A DNA stretch of 10,361 nt from Solirubrobacteraceae bacterium (GTDB lineage: Bacteria; Actinomycetota; Thermoleophilia; Solirubrobacterales; Solirubrobacteraceae), in the NCBI GenBank assembly GCA_019683665.1, contig JADGIB010000116.1, positions 1 through 10,361 of the forward strand. The letters are read 5' to 3'. Positions within the stretch are counted from its first letter, which is position 1, and each line of letters starts with the position of its first letter. The translations under genes were made by a program, and so were the position numbers. The notes under the pieces were generated by a model, which saw only the letters and a list, made by a program, of their open reading frames with translations, had not been told where the DNA came from and searched no databases. Positions 1 to 5,840 of this stretch are shown one piece after another.

Positions 1-424
1 ACGCCGTCGCCGCGGCGAACGACGAGGACGCGTGGGCGCTGGGGAAGCTCAGCTGCGTCGGCGTCGCGATGAGCGCGGGGAGGTCGTCGAGGGCGGGGCG
101 GGGGCGGCGGACGACGGCCTTCAGCGCGGTGTTCAGCGCGTACGTCCCGGCGACGACCGCGGTGCCGCGCAGCCAGCGGTCGCGGCGGGCCGGGTCGAGC
201 GCGGCGCCGGCCAGGCCGAGCGCCAGCCAGCAGGCGGCGTGCTCGCCGGCGGCCGAGAAGCGGCGCACGGCCGGGGTCAGCCCGGGGCGGTGCAGGTCGC
301 GGCGCAGGAGGCGGTAGAGGCGCAGGTCGGCGGCGGCGGTCGCGCGGGCCAGGCGGCCGCCGGCGAGGCGCCGGCGCAGCGAGCGCCGCGCGGCCGGCTC
401 GGTGGGGGGAGGGACGGTGGCCAC
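1..424 (-). CDS. PAP2-family membrane phosphatase, C-terminus cut by the window edge
   Basis: 141 codons are visible from a GTG at 424; the gene continues past position 1. Seen: an Arg/Ala-rich N-terminus, a hydrophobic stretch around residues 62-76, then the first two signature blocks of the PAP2 (type 2 phosphatidic acid phosphatase) superfamily. Block 1 is K-x6-RP (K102 to R109-P110, KAVVRRPRP). Block 2 is PSAH at 128-131 within SFPSAHASSSF, with Ala replacing the usual Gly of PSGH. The third block (SRxxxxxHxxxD) would lie outside the window. Family knowledge: these are integral membrane enzymes that dephosphorylate lipid phosphates such as phosphatidate, undecaprenyl diphosphate or, in mycobacteria, decaprenylphosphoryl-5-phosphoribose. 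The last is a real alternative here, so the substrate is open. The gene diverges from a diacylglycerol kinase gene; in many actinobacteria PAP2 and DAG-kinase domains are fused in one polypeptide. The frame stays open upstream of the GTG without a better start, so the start is moderately certain. Confidence 0.78.
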   Translation of the reverse strand, partial: MATVPPPTEPAARRSLRRRLAGGRLARATAAADLRLYRLLRRDLHRPGLTPAVRRFSAAGEHAACWLALGLAGAALDPARRDRWLRGTAVVAGTYALNTALKAVVRRPRPALDDLPALIATPTQLSFPSAHASSSFAAATA

Positions 425-460
425 GTTTGCGGAGCGCCACGATAGGCGACAACCGTCTCC
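425..460. promoter_or_regulatory. Short divergent intergenic region between PAP2 gene and lipid kinase
   Basis: Only 36 nt separate the two divergent starts, so promoters for both genes should lie here or inside the opposing coding ends. On the minus strand TATCGT (439-444) fits the loose actinobacterial -10 pattern TAnnnT. It lies about 14 nt before the PAP2 GTG, which would give a very short leader. I could not find a convincing -35 partner. No good Shine-Dalgarno sequence is visible for either gene. This is a positional argument more than a motif match. Confidence 0.22.
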
Positions 461-1306
461 GTGCGCATGACGCTGGTCGCCAACGCCCGCTCGGGCGGCA
501 CGGACGCCTCCGGCGCGGTGGCCGCGGCCCTGCGCGCCCGTGGCGCCGGCGTCGCCGTGCTCGACGGCGGCGGGGCCGCGGGGGCCGCGGAGGACGACCC
601 GGAGCGGCTCGTCGTCGCCGGCGGCGACGGCTCGATCGGCCCGGCCGCCGCGGTCGCCGCGCGGGCCGGGGTCCCGCTCGCGGTCGTCGCCACCGGCACC
701 GCGAACGACTTCGCCCGGGCGCTCGGCCTCCCGCGCGAGGTCGGCGCGGCGTGCGCGCTGGCCGCCGACCCGGGCGCGTCGACCCGGGCGATCGAGCTGG
801 CGTGGGCCGGCGAGCGCCCGTTCGTGAACGCGGCCAGCTGCGGCCTGTCGGTCCTCGCCGCCCGCCGGGCCGCGCCGCTGAAGCCGCGCCTGGGGCCGCT
901 CGCCTACGCGGCCGGGGCGCTGCGCGCCGGGCTCACCGGGCGCGCGGTCGCGGCGACCGTCCGCTGCGACGGGCGGGTCGTCCACGACGGGCCGGCGTGG
1001 CAGGTCGTGGTCGGCGCCACCGGCGCGTTCGGCGCGGGCAGCGGGCTCGAGGAGGCCGACCCGGGCGACGGGCTGCTCGACGTCGTCGCGGTCGGCGCCG
1101 GGTCGCGGGCCGCGCTCGTGCGCCGGGCGTGGGGGCTGCGGCGCGGGCGCGTCGCCCGCCAGCCCGGCGTCGCCCACGCCCGCGGGGCGCGGATCGAGGT
1201 CGCGGTCGCGCCGGGCACGCGCTGGAACGTCGACGGCGAGGTCTGCGCGCTCGGGCCGGCCGCGTTCCGGGCGCAGGCGGGCGCGGTGGAGGTCGTCGTC
1301 GGGTGA
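461..1306 (+). CDS. Diacylglycerol kinase-family lipid kinase
   Basis: 281 residues, normal for the bacterial DgkB/YegS/BmrU-type lipid kinases, which phosphorylate diacylglycerol or a related lipid with ATP at the membrane face. Seen: the N-terminal strand and turn LVANARSGG (the family usually has NPxSG); the nucleotide-loop motif VVAGGDGS at residues 51-58, with Ser instead of the common Thr of GGDGT; and ATGTANDFARALGLP from residue 78, matching the conserved GTxNDFAR block. The C-terminal half holds the expected beta-rich domain, including WNVDGE near residue 255, which corresponds to the family's DGE motif. The start could be GTG 461 or ATG 467; neither has a clear ribosome site, and the choice changes only two residues. 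The stop TGA overlaps the GTG of the cardiolipin synthase gene, suggesting translational coupling. DAG is the likely substrate; another lipid, or sphingosine-like bases, cannot be excluded. Confidence 0.9.
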   Translation: MRMTLVANARSGGTDASGAVAAALRARGAGVAVLDGGGAAGAAEDDPERLVVAGGDGSIGPAAAVAARAGVPLAVVATGTANDFARALGLPREVGAACALAADPGASTRAIELAWAGERPFVNAASCGLSVLAARRAAPLKPRLGPLAYAAGALRAGLTGRAVAATVRCDGRVVHDGPAWQVVVGATGAFGAGSGLEEADPGDGLLDVVAVGAGSRAALVRRAWGLRRGRVARQPGVAHARGARIEVAVAPGTRWNVDGEVCALGPAAFRAQAGAVEVVVG

Positions 1307-2595
1307 GCGGCGGCTGGCGCCCCCACGCCGCCTGGGCCGGCGGCCTCGCGCTCGCCGGCGCCGCCTGGTACGCGAGCGACTCGCTGCGCCACCGGCGCGA
1401 GCAGCGCCACGGCTACGAGCTGCGCGGCGGCGGGCTCGACGTCCGCGAGGACGGGTTCCTCGCCGCGTGCGAGGCGCTGACCGGCGCGCCGGTGTCGGAG
1501 GGCAACGAGCTCGAGGTGCTCGTCAACGGGGACGAGATCTTCCCGGCGCTCCTGGAGACGATCCGCGGGGCGCGGCGGACGATCGACCTGGAGACGTACG
1601 TCTACTGGCGCGGCGCCATCGCCGTCGAGGTCGGCGAGGCGCTGTGCGAGCGCGCCCGGGCCGGCGTCGAGGTCAACGTCATCCTCGACGCGGTCGGCGC
1701 GGCGAAGATGGACCGCGACCTCGTCCGGCGGATGCGCGAGGCGGGCGTGGCGGTCGCGTTCTTCCGCCCGCCGAAGGCGTACGCGATCCGCCAGATCGCC
1801 AAGCGCACGCACCGCAAGCTGCTGATCGTCGACGGCTGCGCGGGGATGATCGGCGGCGTCGGGATCGCCGACGAGTGGACCGGGAACGCGCAGGACCCCG
1901 ACCACTGGCGCGACACGCACGTGCGGGTGCGCGGCCCGGTCGTGCGCGGGCTGCAGGGCGCGTTCGCCGAGAACTGGCTGGAGGCGACCGGGGACGTCCT
2001 CGTCGGGGACGCGTACCTCCCGGCGCTCGAGCCGGTCGACGGCGGCGGGCCGATGCAGGTCGTGCGCTCGAGCGCCGGGGTCGGCGACACCGAGGTCGAG
2101 GCGCTCTACTTCCTGGCGATCGCGTCGGCGCGCGAGACGCTCGACCTGACCGCCGCCTACTTCGCCCCGCGGCCGGCGTTCGTCGACGCGCTCTGCGACG
2201 CGGCCGAGCGCGGGGTGCGCACGCGGGTGCTCGCGCCGGGCCGGCACATCGACAAGGGGTTCGTCCGCACCGCGGGGCGGGCCGAGTACGAGCGGCTGCT
2301 CGCGTGCGGCGTCGAGGTCCACGAGTACGGGCCGACGATGCTGCACGCGAAGACGCTGTGCATCGACGGCGCGTGGGCGTCGATCGGGTCGGTGAACTTC
2401 GACAACCGCAGCTTCCAGCTGCACGACGAGGCGACCCTGTGCGTGCGCTCCGAGCGGGTGGCGGCGCGGCTGGCCGAGGTGTTCGAGGCCGACCTCGCCG
2501 TGTCGGAGCCGTTCGCGCTCGAGCGCTGGCGCCGGCGGCCGGTCCGGGCGCGGGCCGCCGAGCGCGCGCTGAAGCTCGTGCGCCGCGAGCTGTAG
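1303..2595 (+). CDS. Cardiolipin synthase / phospholipase D family protein
   Basis: 430 residues from GTG 1303, which overlaps the preceding stop as GTGA. Seen: one N-terminal hydrophobic segment (about residues 9-24), then two phospholipase D domains. The first HxKxxxxD motif is HRKLLIVD (H170, K172, D177), followed by GMIGGVGIADEW. The second is HAKTLCID (H348, K350, D355), followed by SIGSVNFDNRSF. Both catalytic motifs are intact, and the second downstream block (GSxNxDxRS) is typical of bacterial cardiolipin synthases. Family knowledge: such enzymes transfer a phosphatidyl group through a phosphohistidine intermediate, forming cardiolipin from phosphatidylglycerol or acting as a phospholipase. 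The length fits the shorter ClsB/C-like forms with a single N-terminal helix. The coupled lipid kinase upstream supports a role in phospholipid synthesis or remodelling. The frame stays open upstream into the kinase gene, but homology begins only after 1303. A related PLD-type hydrolase is the alternative. Confidence 0.9.
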   Translation: MSGGWRPHAAWAGGLALAGAAWYASDSLRHRREQRHGYELRGGGLDVREDGFLAACEALTGAPVSEGNELEVLVNGDEIFPALLETIRGARRTIDLETYVYWRGAIAVEVGEALCERARAGVEVNVILDAVGAAKMDRDLVRRMREAGVAVAFFRPPKAYAIRQIAKRTHRKLLIVDGCAGMIGGVGIADEWTGNAQDPDHWRDTHVRVRGPVVRGLQGAFAENWLEATGDVLVGDAYLPALEPVDGGGPMQVVRSSAGVGDTEVEALYFLAIASARETLDLTAAYFAPRPAFVDALCDAAERGVRTRVLAPGRHIDKGFVRTAGRAEYERLLACGVEVHEYGPTMLHAKTLCIDGAWASIGSVNFDNRSFQLHDEATLCVRSERVAARLAEVFEADLAVSEPFALERWRRRPVRARAAERALKLVRREL

Positions 2596-2610
2596 CGCCG
2601 CCGGGGCCGC

Positions 2611-4044
2611 TCAGGCGCCGGCCCGCGCCGCGACCCGGCGGCGCACGGCGGCGGCGGCGGCGGCGATCAGGCCGAGGATGCCGAGCGCGGCGTCGACCCG
2701 GAACCCGGCGGTCAGGCCGTCGACGAACTCGGCGCCCGCGGCGGCGCCGTCGGAGACGCCGAGGACGATCGTCGTCGTCAGGCCGATGCCGATCGTGCCG
2801 CCGACGAGCTGGAACATGACGAGGATGCCGCTGCCGAGGCTGGCCTGGTCGCCGTCGAGCGTCGTGATCGCCGCGTTCGTCACCGTCGAGTAGAAGAACC
2901 CGGCCCCGAGGCCGATGACGACGAGGCCGGGGACCATCGCGCCGTAGCCGGAGCCGGCGTCGAGGAAGCTCAGGAGGACGATGCCGATCGGCATGAGCGC
3001 CGCGCCGGCGATGAGCAGCGGCCGCGGCCCGAGCGTGTTGTAGAGCGGCCCGGCCGCGAACGAGGTGAGCGCGAACAGGGCCATCATCGGCAGCAGCGCG
3101 ACGCCGGACGCGAGCGCGTCGTCGCCGAGGACCTTCTGCGTGAACTGCGGCGCGTAGAGCATCGCCACGAACCAGATCCCCGAGGTGAGCAGCATCGCCA
3201 GGCAGGCGGCCCGGAAGCGCCCGTTCGCGATGACCCCGCGCGGGATGAGGACGTCGTCGCCGGCCCGGTGCTGGGTGGCGGCGAACGCGGCGCCGAGGAC
3301 GACGGCGACGACGAGCAGGACGACGATCCGCCAGTCGCCCCAGCCCCACTCGTTCGCCTGGTCGAGCGCGACGAGGAGCGCGACGAGCGCGAGCGACAGC
3401 GTCGCGACGCCGGGCAGGTCGATCCGCTCGCGCCGCGCGCCGGTCTCGTCCGCGGGGACCGTGCGCAGCGTGACGAGGACGGCGACCGCCGCGACCGGCA
3501 GGTTCAGCAGCAGGATCGCCCGCCAGTCGAACACGTCGGTGAGCAGGCCGCCGATCAGCGGGCCGCAGGCGTTGCCGACGCCGCTGACGCCGAGGATCAG
3601 CCCGCCGGCCAGGCCGGCGCGGCCGGCGGGGACGATCGAGAAGATCAGCCCGACGACCGCGGGCCAGATGAGCGCGCCGCCGACCCCCATGAGCGCGCGC
3701 GCGGCGATGAGCAGCCACGGGTCCTGGGCCAGCGCGCCGACGAGGGAGAAGGCGGCGAAGACCCCGGAGCCGACGAGGAACATGCGGCGGCGCCCGAGGA
3801 GGTCGGCGAGCCGCCCGCCGGTGACGATCAGCACGCCGAACACGAGCGTGTAGGCGTTGATGACCCACTGGACGGTCCCGACCGTCGCGCCGAGGTCGCG
3901 CTCCATGTCGGGGACCGCGACCGTCATCGCGCTGATGTCGTTGGAGATGACGAAGACCGCCAGCCCCATCGCCAGCAGCGCGAGCACGACCGCGCGCCCG
4001 AGCGGCGCCTTCCTCTCTGCTGCTGCGACCGGCGAGGCTCCCAT
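2611..4044 (-). CDS. MFS transporter, DHA2 (14-helix drug:H+ antiporter) type
   Basis: 477 residues from ATG 4044, the usual size for the DHA2 (EmrB/QacA-like) branch. The protein is hydrophobic throughout with many membrane segments. Seen: a first helix leading to AVPDMERDLGAT; VQWVINAYTLVFG at 58-70, a hallmark of this branch; motif A GRLADLLGRRR at 77-87 in the loop between helices 2 and 3; the antiporter motif C GVSGVGNACGPLIGG at 152-166; and FDWRAILLLNLPV at 172-184. Family knowledge: proton-driven export of drugs or hydrophobic compounds across the cytoplasmic membrane; substrates cannot be read from the sequence. The C-terminus ends in an Ala/Arg-rich tail (AAAAAAVRRR) encoded by a GCC/GCG-type triplet run near 2647-2665. 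It is last in the leftward run, 60 nt after the DUF3107-like gene with a hairpin in between, and converges on the cardiolipin synthase gene with a 15-nt gap. No regulator gene lies beside it. Confidence 0.9.
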   Translation of the reverse strand: MGASPVAAAERKAPLGRAVVLALLAMGLAVFVISNDISAMTVAVPDMERDLGATVGTVQWVINAYTLVFGVLIVTGGRLADLLGRRRMFLVGSGVFAAFSLVGALAQDPWLLIAARALMGVGGALIWPAVVGLIFSIVPAGRAGLAGGLILGVSGVGNACGPLIGGLLTDVFDWRAILLLNLPVAAVAVLVTLRTVPADETGARRERIDLPGVATLSLALVALLVALDQANEWGWGDWRIVVLLVVAVVLGAAFAATQHRAGDDVLIPRGVIANGRFRAACLAMLLTSGIWFVAMLYAPQFTQKVLGDDALASGVALLPMMALFALTSFAAGPLYNTLGPRPLLIAGAALMPIGIVLLSFLDAGSGYGAMVPGLVVIGLGAGFFYSTVTNAAITTLDGDQASLGSGILVMFQLVGGTIGIGLTTTIVLGVSDGAAAGAEFVDGLTAGFRVDAALGILGLIAAAAAAVRRRVAARAGA

Positions 4045-4075
4045 CCCCGTCAGGGACCCTATCGCGCGCGGAAGA

Positions 4076-4101
4076 TCCCGCGCAAAGCGCCCCGCGCGGG
4101 A
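4076..4101 (-). terminator. GC-rich hairpin downstream of the DUF3107-like gene
   Basis: A perfect 8-bp inverted repeat (TCCCGCGC at 4076-4083 and GCGCGGGA at 4094-4101) encloses a 10-nt loop. It begins 3 nt after the TAG of the small gene on the minus strand. After the stem the minus strand reads TCTTCC, not a true U-run, so this could be a weak terminator, an attenuator or an mRNA 3'-end stabiliser. Between hairpin and MFS start the minus strand has TAGGGT (4056-4061), a loose TAnnnT -10 candidate, which would fit separate transcription of the MFS gene. That link is inference. Confidence 0.4.
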
Positions 4102-4104
4102 GCG

Positions 4105-4317
4105 CTACGAGGCGGAGCCGAAGCCGACGCCGCGCTCGCGGTTCTCGGTGCGCACCCAGATCACCTGCTCGAGGTTGAGCCGCACCGCGCCGTCCTGCGT
4201 CCTGACGTCGTGCCAGCCGTCGTTGCCGAGCGCCCCCAGCAGCGCATCGAGCTCGGACTGCTCGATGCGCAGGGCGAGCGGCGCGCTGGCCTGGAAGCCG
4301 ATCGATACCTGGACCAT
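4105..4317 (-). CDS. Small protein, probably DUF3107-like
   Basis: 70 residues from ATG 4317. The start is supported by an AAGGAG ribosome site 11 nt upstream and the 5-nt spacing from the epimerase gene. Seen: an N-terminal strand VQVSIGFQ, a Leu-rich amphipathic helix around 20-30, a strand VRLNLEQVIWV near 45-55, and a C-terminal NRERGVGFG. This order resembles the actinobacterial DUF3107 family (for example mycobacterial TB9.4), which starts with a similar xVKIGxx strand and ends in RRVGFG, but is about 90 residues long. I matched it by recall, so the assignment is tentative and residue identity may be low. Function is unknown. There is no signal peptide, membrane segment or Cys, so it is probably a soluble cytoplasmic protein. 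It sits directly behind methylmalonyl-CoA epimerase and is likely translated from the same mRNA. Codon use matches its neighbours, which argues that it is a real gene and not a chance frame. Confidence 0.72.
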   Translation of the reverse strand: MVQVSIGFQASAPLALRIEQSELDALLGALGNDGWHDVRTQDGAVRLNLEQVIWVRTENRERGVGFGSAS

Positions 4318-4322
4318 CGTTG

Positions 4323-4733
4323 CTAGTGCTCCTTGGACGGCTGGACGATCTCGGTGAGCACGCCACCCGACGCGCCCGGATGCAGAAACGCTACCAGTGA
4401 GTTGCGGATTCCGGTCCGCGGCGTCTCGTCGATCAGGCGCAGGCCGGCCGCCTTCAGCGCGGCGAGCGCCTGCTCGATGTCGTCGGTCTGGTAGGCGACG
4501 TGGTGCAGCCCCGGCCCCTTCCCGGCCAGGAAGCGCCCCACCGGCGTGTCGGGCCCCAGCGGGCGCAGCAGCTCGACGTGGCTCTCCCCGACGTCGAGGA
4601 GGACGGCCTCGACGCCCTGCTCGGCGACGGTCTCGCGGTGGACGAGCGCCATCCCGAAGGTCCGCTCGTAGAGGGCGACCGCGGCGTCGAGGTCCTCGAC
4701 GGCCACGCCGATGTGGTCGATGCGGGCGAACAT
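4323..4733 (-). CDS. mce: Methylmalonyl-CoA epimerase
   Basis: 136 residues, the standard length for this enzyme of the vicinal oxygen chelate (glyoxalase-like) superfamily. It interconverts (2S)- and (2R)-methylmalonyl-CoA between propionyl-CoA carboxylase and the B12-dependent mutase, in the cytoplasm. Seen: two beta-alpha-beta-beta-beta modules, with DHIGVAVEDLDAAVALYE at residues 6-23 and GLHHVAYQTDDIEQAL at 75-90. Metal-ligand candidates are H7, E54 (in HVELLRPLG), H77 or H78, and E128 (in LTEIVQ), matching the family pattern of two His and acidic or Gln ligands. FLHPGASGGVLTE near the C-terminus is highly typical. No propionyl-CoA carboxylase or mutase gene lies in the window, so the pathway partners must be elsewhere. 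It starts 26 nt after the phosphoribosyltransferase stop, without a clear ribosome site of its own, and is followed 5 nt later by the small DUF3107-like gene. Confidence 0.93.
   Translation of the reverse strand: MFARIDHIGVAVEDLDAAVALYERTFGMALVHRETVAEQGVEAVLLDVGESHVELLRPLGPDTPVGRFLAGKGPGLHHVAYQTDDIEQALAALKAAGLRLIDETPRTGIRNSLVAFLHPGASGGVLTEIVQPSKEH
4329..4334 (-). promoter_or_regulatory. Shine-Dalgarno site inside the end of the epimerase gene
   Basis: On the minus strand AAGGAG lies 11 nt before ATG 4317 and doubles as the Lys-Glu codons of the epimerase C-terminus (SKEH, stop). It is the clearest ribosome site in a window where most starts lack one. It fixes the start of the small DUF3107-like gene and suggests reinitiation after the epimerase stop. 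Confidence 0.6.
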
Positions 4734-4759
4734 GCGCGGCGGAGTCTAGGTGCGCGCGC

Positions 4760-5833
4760 TCAGACGACGCGCTCCAGCCGGTCGCTCGGCACGCGGCCGC
4801 GCCCCGCCTTCGCGCACGGCCGCCCGTTCACCTCGACGACGTCGGCGGTGAAGTCGTTGGCGCCGCGCAGCAGCGAGGAGCCGACCCCGTAGACGTCGAC
4901 CGGGGCGCCCTCCGCCTCGAAGCGGCGGATCCTCTCGGCGTCGAACCCGCCGGAGACGACGATCCGCACCCGCTCGTGGCCGGCCTCGTCGAGCGCCTCC
5001 CGCACGCGGCGCACGAGCTCGGGCTGCACGCCGCGCAGGTCCGTCCCCGCCAGCGCCTTGTCGACGAGCGTCTCGCTCGTGTCCAGGCGCACGCCCCACA
5101 GGTCGTCGCCGAGCGCATCGGCGACGGCGAGCGCGGTCCCGACCGAGTCGTTGTCGAAGTCGACGAGGACGGTCACGTTCATCTCCTTCGCGTAGCGGCG
5201 CGCGAACGCCTTCGCCGCCGCGACCGTGTCGCCCCCGTAGGCGGCGATCAGCCCGTGCGGCACCGTGCCGACGCCGCGCCCGCCCCACCACGACGCCTGC
5301 GCGTCGGTCGAGACGCCGATCGCCCCGGCGACGTGCGCGGCCCAGCCGTCGCCGGTCTGGACGTGCCAGTGGTCGTGGCGGGCCGGGAAGTAGAGGATGT
5401 CCTTGCCCGCCGCCGCCTCGACGACCTCGCGCACGTTGCGCATGATCAGCGTCCGCCGGGCCAGGCAGCCGAGGTAGACGGTCTCGAGGTGGGCGAAGAG
5501 CGCGTAGTCGCCGCGGATCGTCAGCACCGGCTCGTACGGGGCGATCTCGTCGCCCTCGTAGAGCGCGTGGACCTCGAGCCGGTCCCAGCCCGGCCGCCAG
5601 ACCCCGTCGGGGCCGCGCTCGCCCGAGCACTCGCGCAGGATCGCGATCGCCTCGTCGATGCCGCCGAGGACCGACTCCCGCTTCTGGAAGACCTGCATGA
5701 GCACCTCGGGCCGGTGCCCCTCGGCCTCCAGCAGCGCCTTCGTGAGGTTGAAGTACTGGTCGGAGTAGTAGCCCTCGCGGATGCGCTGGATCGGCAGTCC
5801 GAAGATCGCGGAGGAGAGCCGTCGGCGCGTCAT
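4760..5833 (-). CDS. pncB: Nicotinate phosphoribosyltransferase
   Basis: 357 residues, matching the shorter bacterial/archaeal form of NAPRTase (EC 6.3.4.21), which makes nicotinate mononucleotide from nicotinate and PRPP with ATP hydrolysis in NAD salvage. Seen: an N-terminal GYYSDQYF at 21-28; VFQKRESVLGG at 48-58; RRTLIMRNV at 126-134; GTVPHGLIAAYGGD at 189-202, whose H193 probably corresponds to the family's phosphorylated His; VDFDNDS at 224-230; GVRLDTSE at 247-254; and the phosphate-binding barrel end VSGGFD (293-298) with YGVGSSL (315-321). The GVRxD and SGG/GxGS blocks separate it from quinolinate phosphoribosyltransferase. A nicotinamide-using enzyme is the main alternative but less likely. 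It starts 7 nt after the M20 hydrolase stop and precedes the epimerase by 26 nt. No other NAD-salvage gene is visible here. Confidence 0.9.
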   Translation of the reverse strand: MTRRRLSSAIFGLPIQRIREGYYSDQYFNLTKALLEAEGHRPEVLMQVFQKRESVLGGIDEAIAILRECSGERGPDGVWRPGWDRLEVHALYEGDEIAPYEPVLTIRGDYALFAHLETVYLGCLARRTLIMRNVREVVEAAAGKDILYFPARHDHWHVQTGDGWAAHVAGAIGVSTDAQASWWGGRGVGTVPHGLIAAYGGDTVAAAKAFARRYAKEMNVTVLVDFDNDSVGTALAVADALGDDLWGVRLDTSETLVDKALAGTDLRGVQPELVRRVREALDEAGHERVRIVVSGGFDAERIRRFEAEGAPVDVYGVGSSLLRGANDFTADVVEVNGRPCAKAGRGRVPSDRLERVV

Positions 5834-5840
5834 GGGCGGC

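Noticed and set aside
427..1302. Long in-frame upstream extension of the cardiolipin synthase frame
   Set aside because: It is the shifted frame of the lipid kinase gene. Its translation is almost pure Arg/Gly/Ala, typical of a GC-rich shadow, and the PLD homology begins only after GTG 1303.
904..2424. 506-codon open frame antisense to the lipid kinase and cardiolipin synthase genes
   Set aside because: Its composition (Asp/Arg/Val/His/Pro-rich) mirrors the complement of real codons, and the sense strand carries clear homology.
2595..2618. Possible bidirectional terminator between the convergent cardiolipin synthase and MFS genes
   Set aside because: The best stem I can draw is 5 bp (GCGCC/GGCGC) with a 14-nt loop and no U-run, which is not above chance in such GC-rich DNA.
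2647..2665. GGC triplet run that looks like a microsatellite
   Set aside because: It encodes a poly-Ala stretch at the C-terminus of the MFS protein in frame; such runs are expected at this GC content and there is no sign of phase variation.
1679..4366. 895-codon open frame on the minus strand
   Set aside because: It overlaps the MFS gene in another frame and runs antisense through the cardiolipin synthase gene, with an Arg/Pro/Ala-rich product and no domain; high GC removes stop codons.
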